Source: Anaerolineales bacterium (GTDB lineage Bacteria > Chloroflexota > Anaerolineae > Anaerolineales > DRMV01). Taken from it: a DNA stretch of 13,002 nt. This document shows, one piece after another, positions 11,977 to 13,002 of the stretch. Both the position numbers and the translations under genes were made by a program. Where the stretch lies: contig WFUL01000145.1 in the NCBI GenBank assembly GCA_015484985.1, positions 1 to 13,002 of the forward strand. Reading direction: 5' to 3'. The notes beneath the pieces were generated by a model. It made no database searches and was not told the origin of the DNA. It saw nothing but the letters and a program-made list of their open reading frames with translations. Position 1 is the first letter of the stretch. Each line of letters begins with the position of its first letter.

Positions 11977-13002
11977 TTAGACCAGGCGCTTCCGCACCGA
12001 GGCGCTGATGAAATCCAGGGTGGAGACGGTGATGGCGATGAGCCACACCGCGAGGCCCGCGTGCTCGTACTGCACCTGGCGAATCCACTGGATGAGCAGG
12101 AAACCGATGCCGCCGCCGCCCACCAGACCGATGACCGTGGACATGCGCACGTTGATGTCCCAGCGGTAGAGGGAGAAGGCGGTGAAGTGGGGGAGCACCT
12201 GGGGTAGCACCGCGAACATGATGGTCTGCAAGCGGTTCGCGCCGGTGGACTGGATGGCCTCGATGGGGCCGGGGTGGATGCTCTCGATGGCCTCGGAGTA
12301 GAGTTTCCCCAGCGCGGCGATGGTGTGGATGGTGAGGGCGATGAACCCGGCGAAGGGTCCCAGGCCCACCCAGATGACGCCCACCAGACCCCAGATGAGG
12401 GGTTCGATGGAGCGCACCACGTTGAGGATGAGGCGGGTGACGGTGTAGACCCACTGGCCGATGGGCACGAAGCCCGAGTTACCCCACCGGTAGGCCAGAT
12501 AACCCCAGGCCAGCGCGCCCAGTCCCGCGCCGATGCGGGCGATGTCCCCGGCCGCGGCCGCCACTTCCTCAGGGTCCCACACAATCCCCAGGATGCCGTG
12601 GGCGTAGCCCAGGCCCAGGGGCCATCCCATAGCCGCGCCGATGAGCGCGAAGCCTCCGTATCGGATGGCCGCGTTGGCCCAGCCGGGCAGATGCTGGGAG
12701 AGACGGTCCAGGGCCCAGCCCAGGAGGCGGAAGCCCAGGAGCGCGCCACCTCCCACCAGCAGGAAGCCGAAGAAGGCCACGGCCACCGGGGCCTTCTCCA
12801 GACCGCCGAGCCACAGGGCCACCCGTTGCGAGGCCTGCCATCCCACCCAGCCTCCCGCGGCCAGGCCCAGCACACCGCCCACCAGCCCCTGGGGGGAAGT
12901 GCGCAGGGTGAACATCAAATTGCGGGCCGCGAGGAAGGACAGGGGCACGGCGAAGAGCATCCCCGCGAAGGTGGCCATCAGGCCAATCATGATGCTTTCC
13001 AG
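11977..13002 (-). CDS. Phosphonate-type ABC transporter permease, PhnE-like (partial, 5' end outside window)
   Basis: The frame is open to the window edge and reads LESIMIGLMATFAG, which resembles the interior of a PhnE N-terminus. The ATG at 12990 is therefore probably not the start. The segment FAVPLSFLAARNL and the C-terminal half are typical of PhnE: VYTVTRLILNVVRSIEPLIW, LGPFAGFIALTIHTIAALGKLYSEAIE, then the EAA-like coupling stretch IEAIQSTGANRLQTIMFAVLPQVLP. PhnE forms the membrane channel of a phosphonate/phosphite importer with PhnC and PhnD. About 115 residues with extra hydrophobic segments (from about residue 30 to 145) separate the first helix from the rest, more than in usual ~270-residue PhnE. 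Partner genes would lie beyond the right edge. Confidence 0.85.
   Translation of the reverse strand: MESIMIGLMATFAGMLFAVPLSFLAARNLMFTLRTSPQGLVGGVLGLAAGGWVGWQASQRVALWLGGLEKAPVAVAFFGFLLVGGGALLGFRLLGWALDRLSQHLPGWANAAIRYGGFALIGAAMGWPLGLGYAHGILGIVWDPEEVAAAAGDIARIGAGLGALAWGYLAYRWGNSGFVPIGQWVYTVTRLILNVVRSIEPLIWGLVGVIWVGLGPFAGFIALTIHTIAALGKLYSEAIESIHPGPIEAIQSTGANRLQTIMFAVLPQVLPHFTAFSLYRWDINVRMSTVIGLVGGGGIGFLLIQWIRQVQYEHAGLAVWLIAITVSTLDFISASVRKRLV

Overview
The window is a GC-rich, gene-dense bacterial chromosome segment. It carries mainly housekeeping genes: an OsmC-family protein, greA, deoC, der, an alpha-oxoamine synthase, rlmI, a beta-CASP nuclease, a sugar cytidylyltransferase, a site-2 protease, an integral membrane protein and a phnE-like permease. 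It also holds a selenocysteine tRNA gene (selC) with its UCA anticodon. Strong Shine-Dalgarno sites and sigma70-like promoters (for example TTGACA-N17-TATAAA) are present. Gene content, GC richness and the plant-EGY-like site-2 protease would suit a Chloroflexota (Anaerolineae-like) bacterium, but this is a guess; no taxonomic marker is decisive.

Layout. 1-577 (+): the tail of a membrane protein overlapping an OsmC-family gene. 567-619: a 25-bp-stem bidirectional terminator between convergent genes. 627-3497 (-): der then deoC, spaced as an operon, followed by greA with its own extended -10 promoter and a hairpin/T-run in its leader. 3498-3983: a divergent intergenic region with two long palindromes and the promoter of the next gene. 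3984-6447 (+): an alpha-oxoamine synthase and rlmI, separated by a heptad tandem repeat. 6448-6813: noncoding, with a heptad repeat, a long hairpin and a promoter. 6814-8909 (+): a beta-CASP metallo-hydrolase overlapping a CMP-sugar-synthase-like gene by 13 bp. 8910-9708: about 800 bp without a protein gene, holding a probable ~300-nt noncoding transcript, a long terminator, selC and a third heptad repeat. 9709-11907 (+): a site-2 protease and a membrane protein. 11906-11938: a bidirectional terminator. 11977-13002 (-): a phosphonate-type ABC permease running off the window edge.

The unusual part is 8951-9283. A consensus promoter leads into a 14-bp-stem hairpin, then a possible three-way-junction RNA with a T-loop, then two copies of a CRISPR-like 37-nt repeat (the second degenerate at its 3' end) around a 41-nt spacer, and ends in a 13-bp stem plus T7 terminator. 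No cas gene is visible. Two dispersed families also stand out: hairpins with a GGCGGC-GAA-GCCGCC-like core but unrelated outer arms (six copies), and 7-bp tandem repeats with unit CRGTCRG (three loci).
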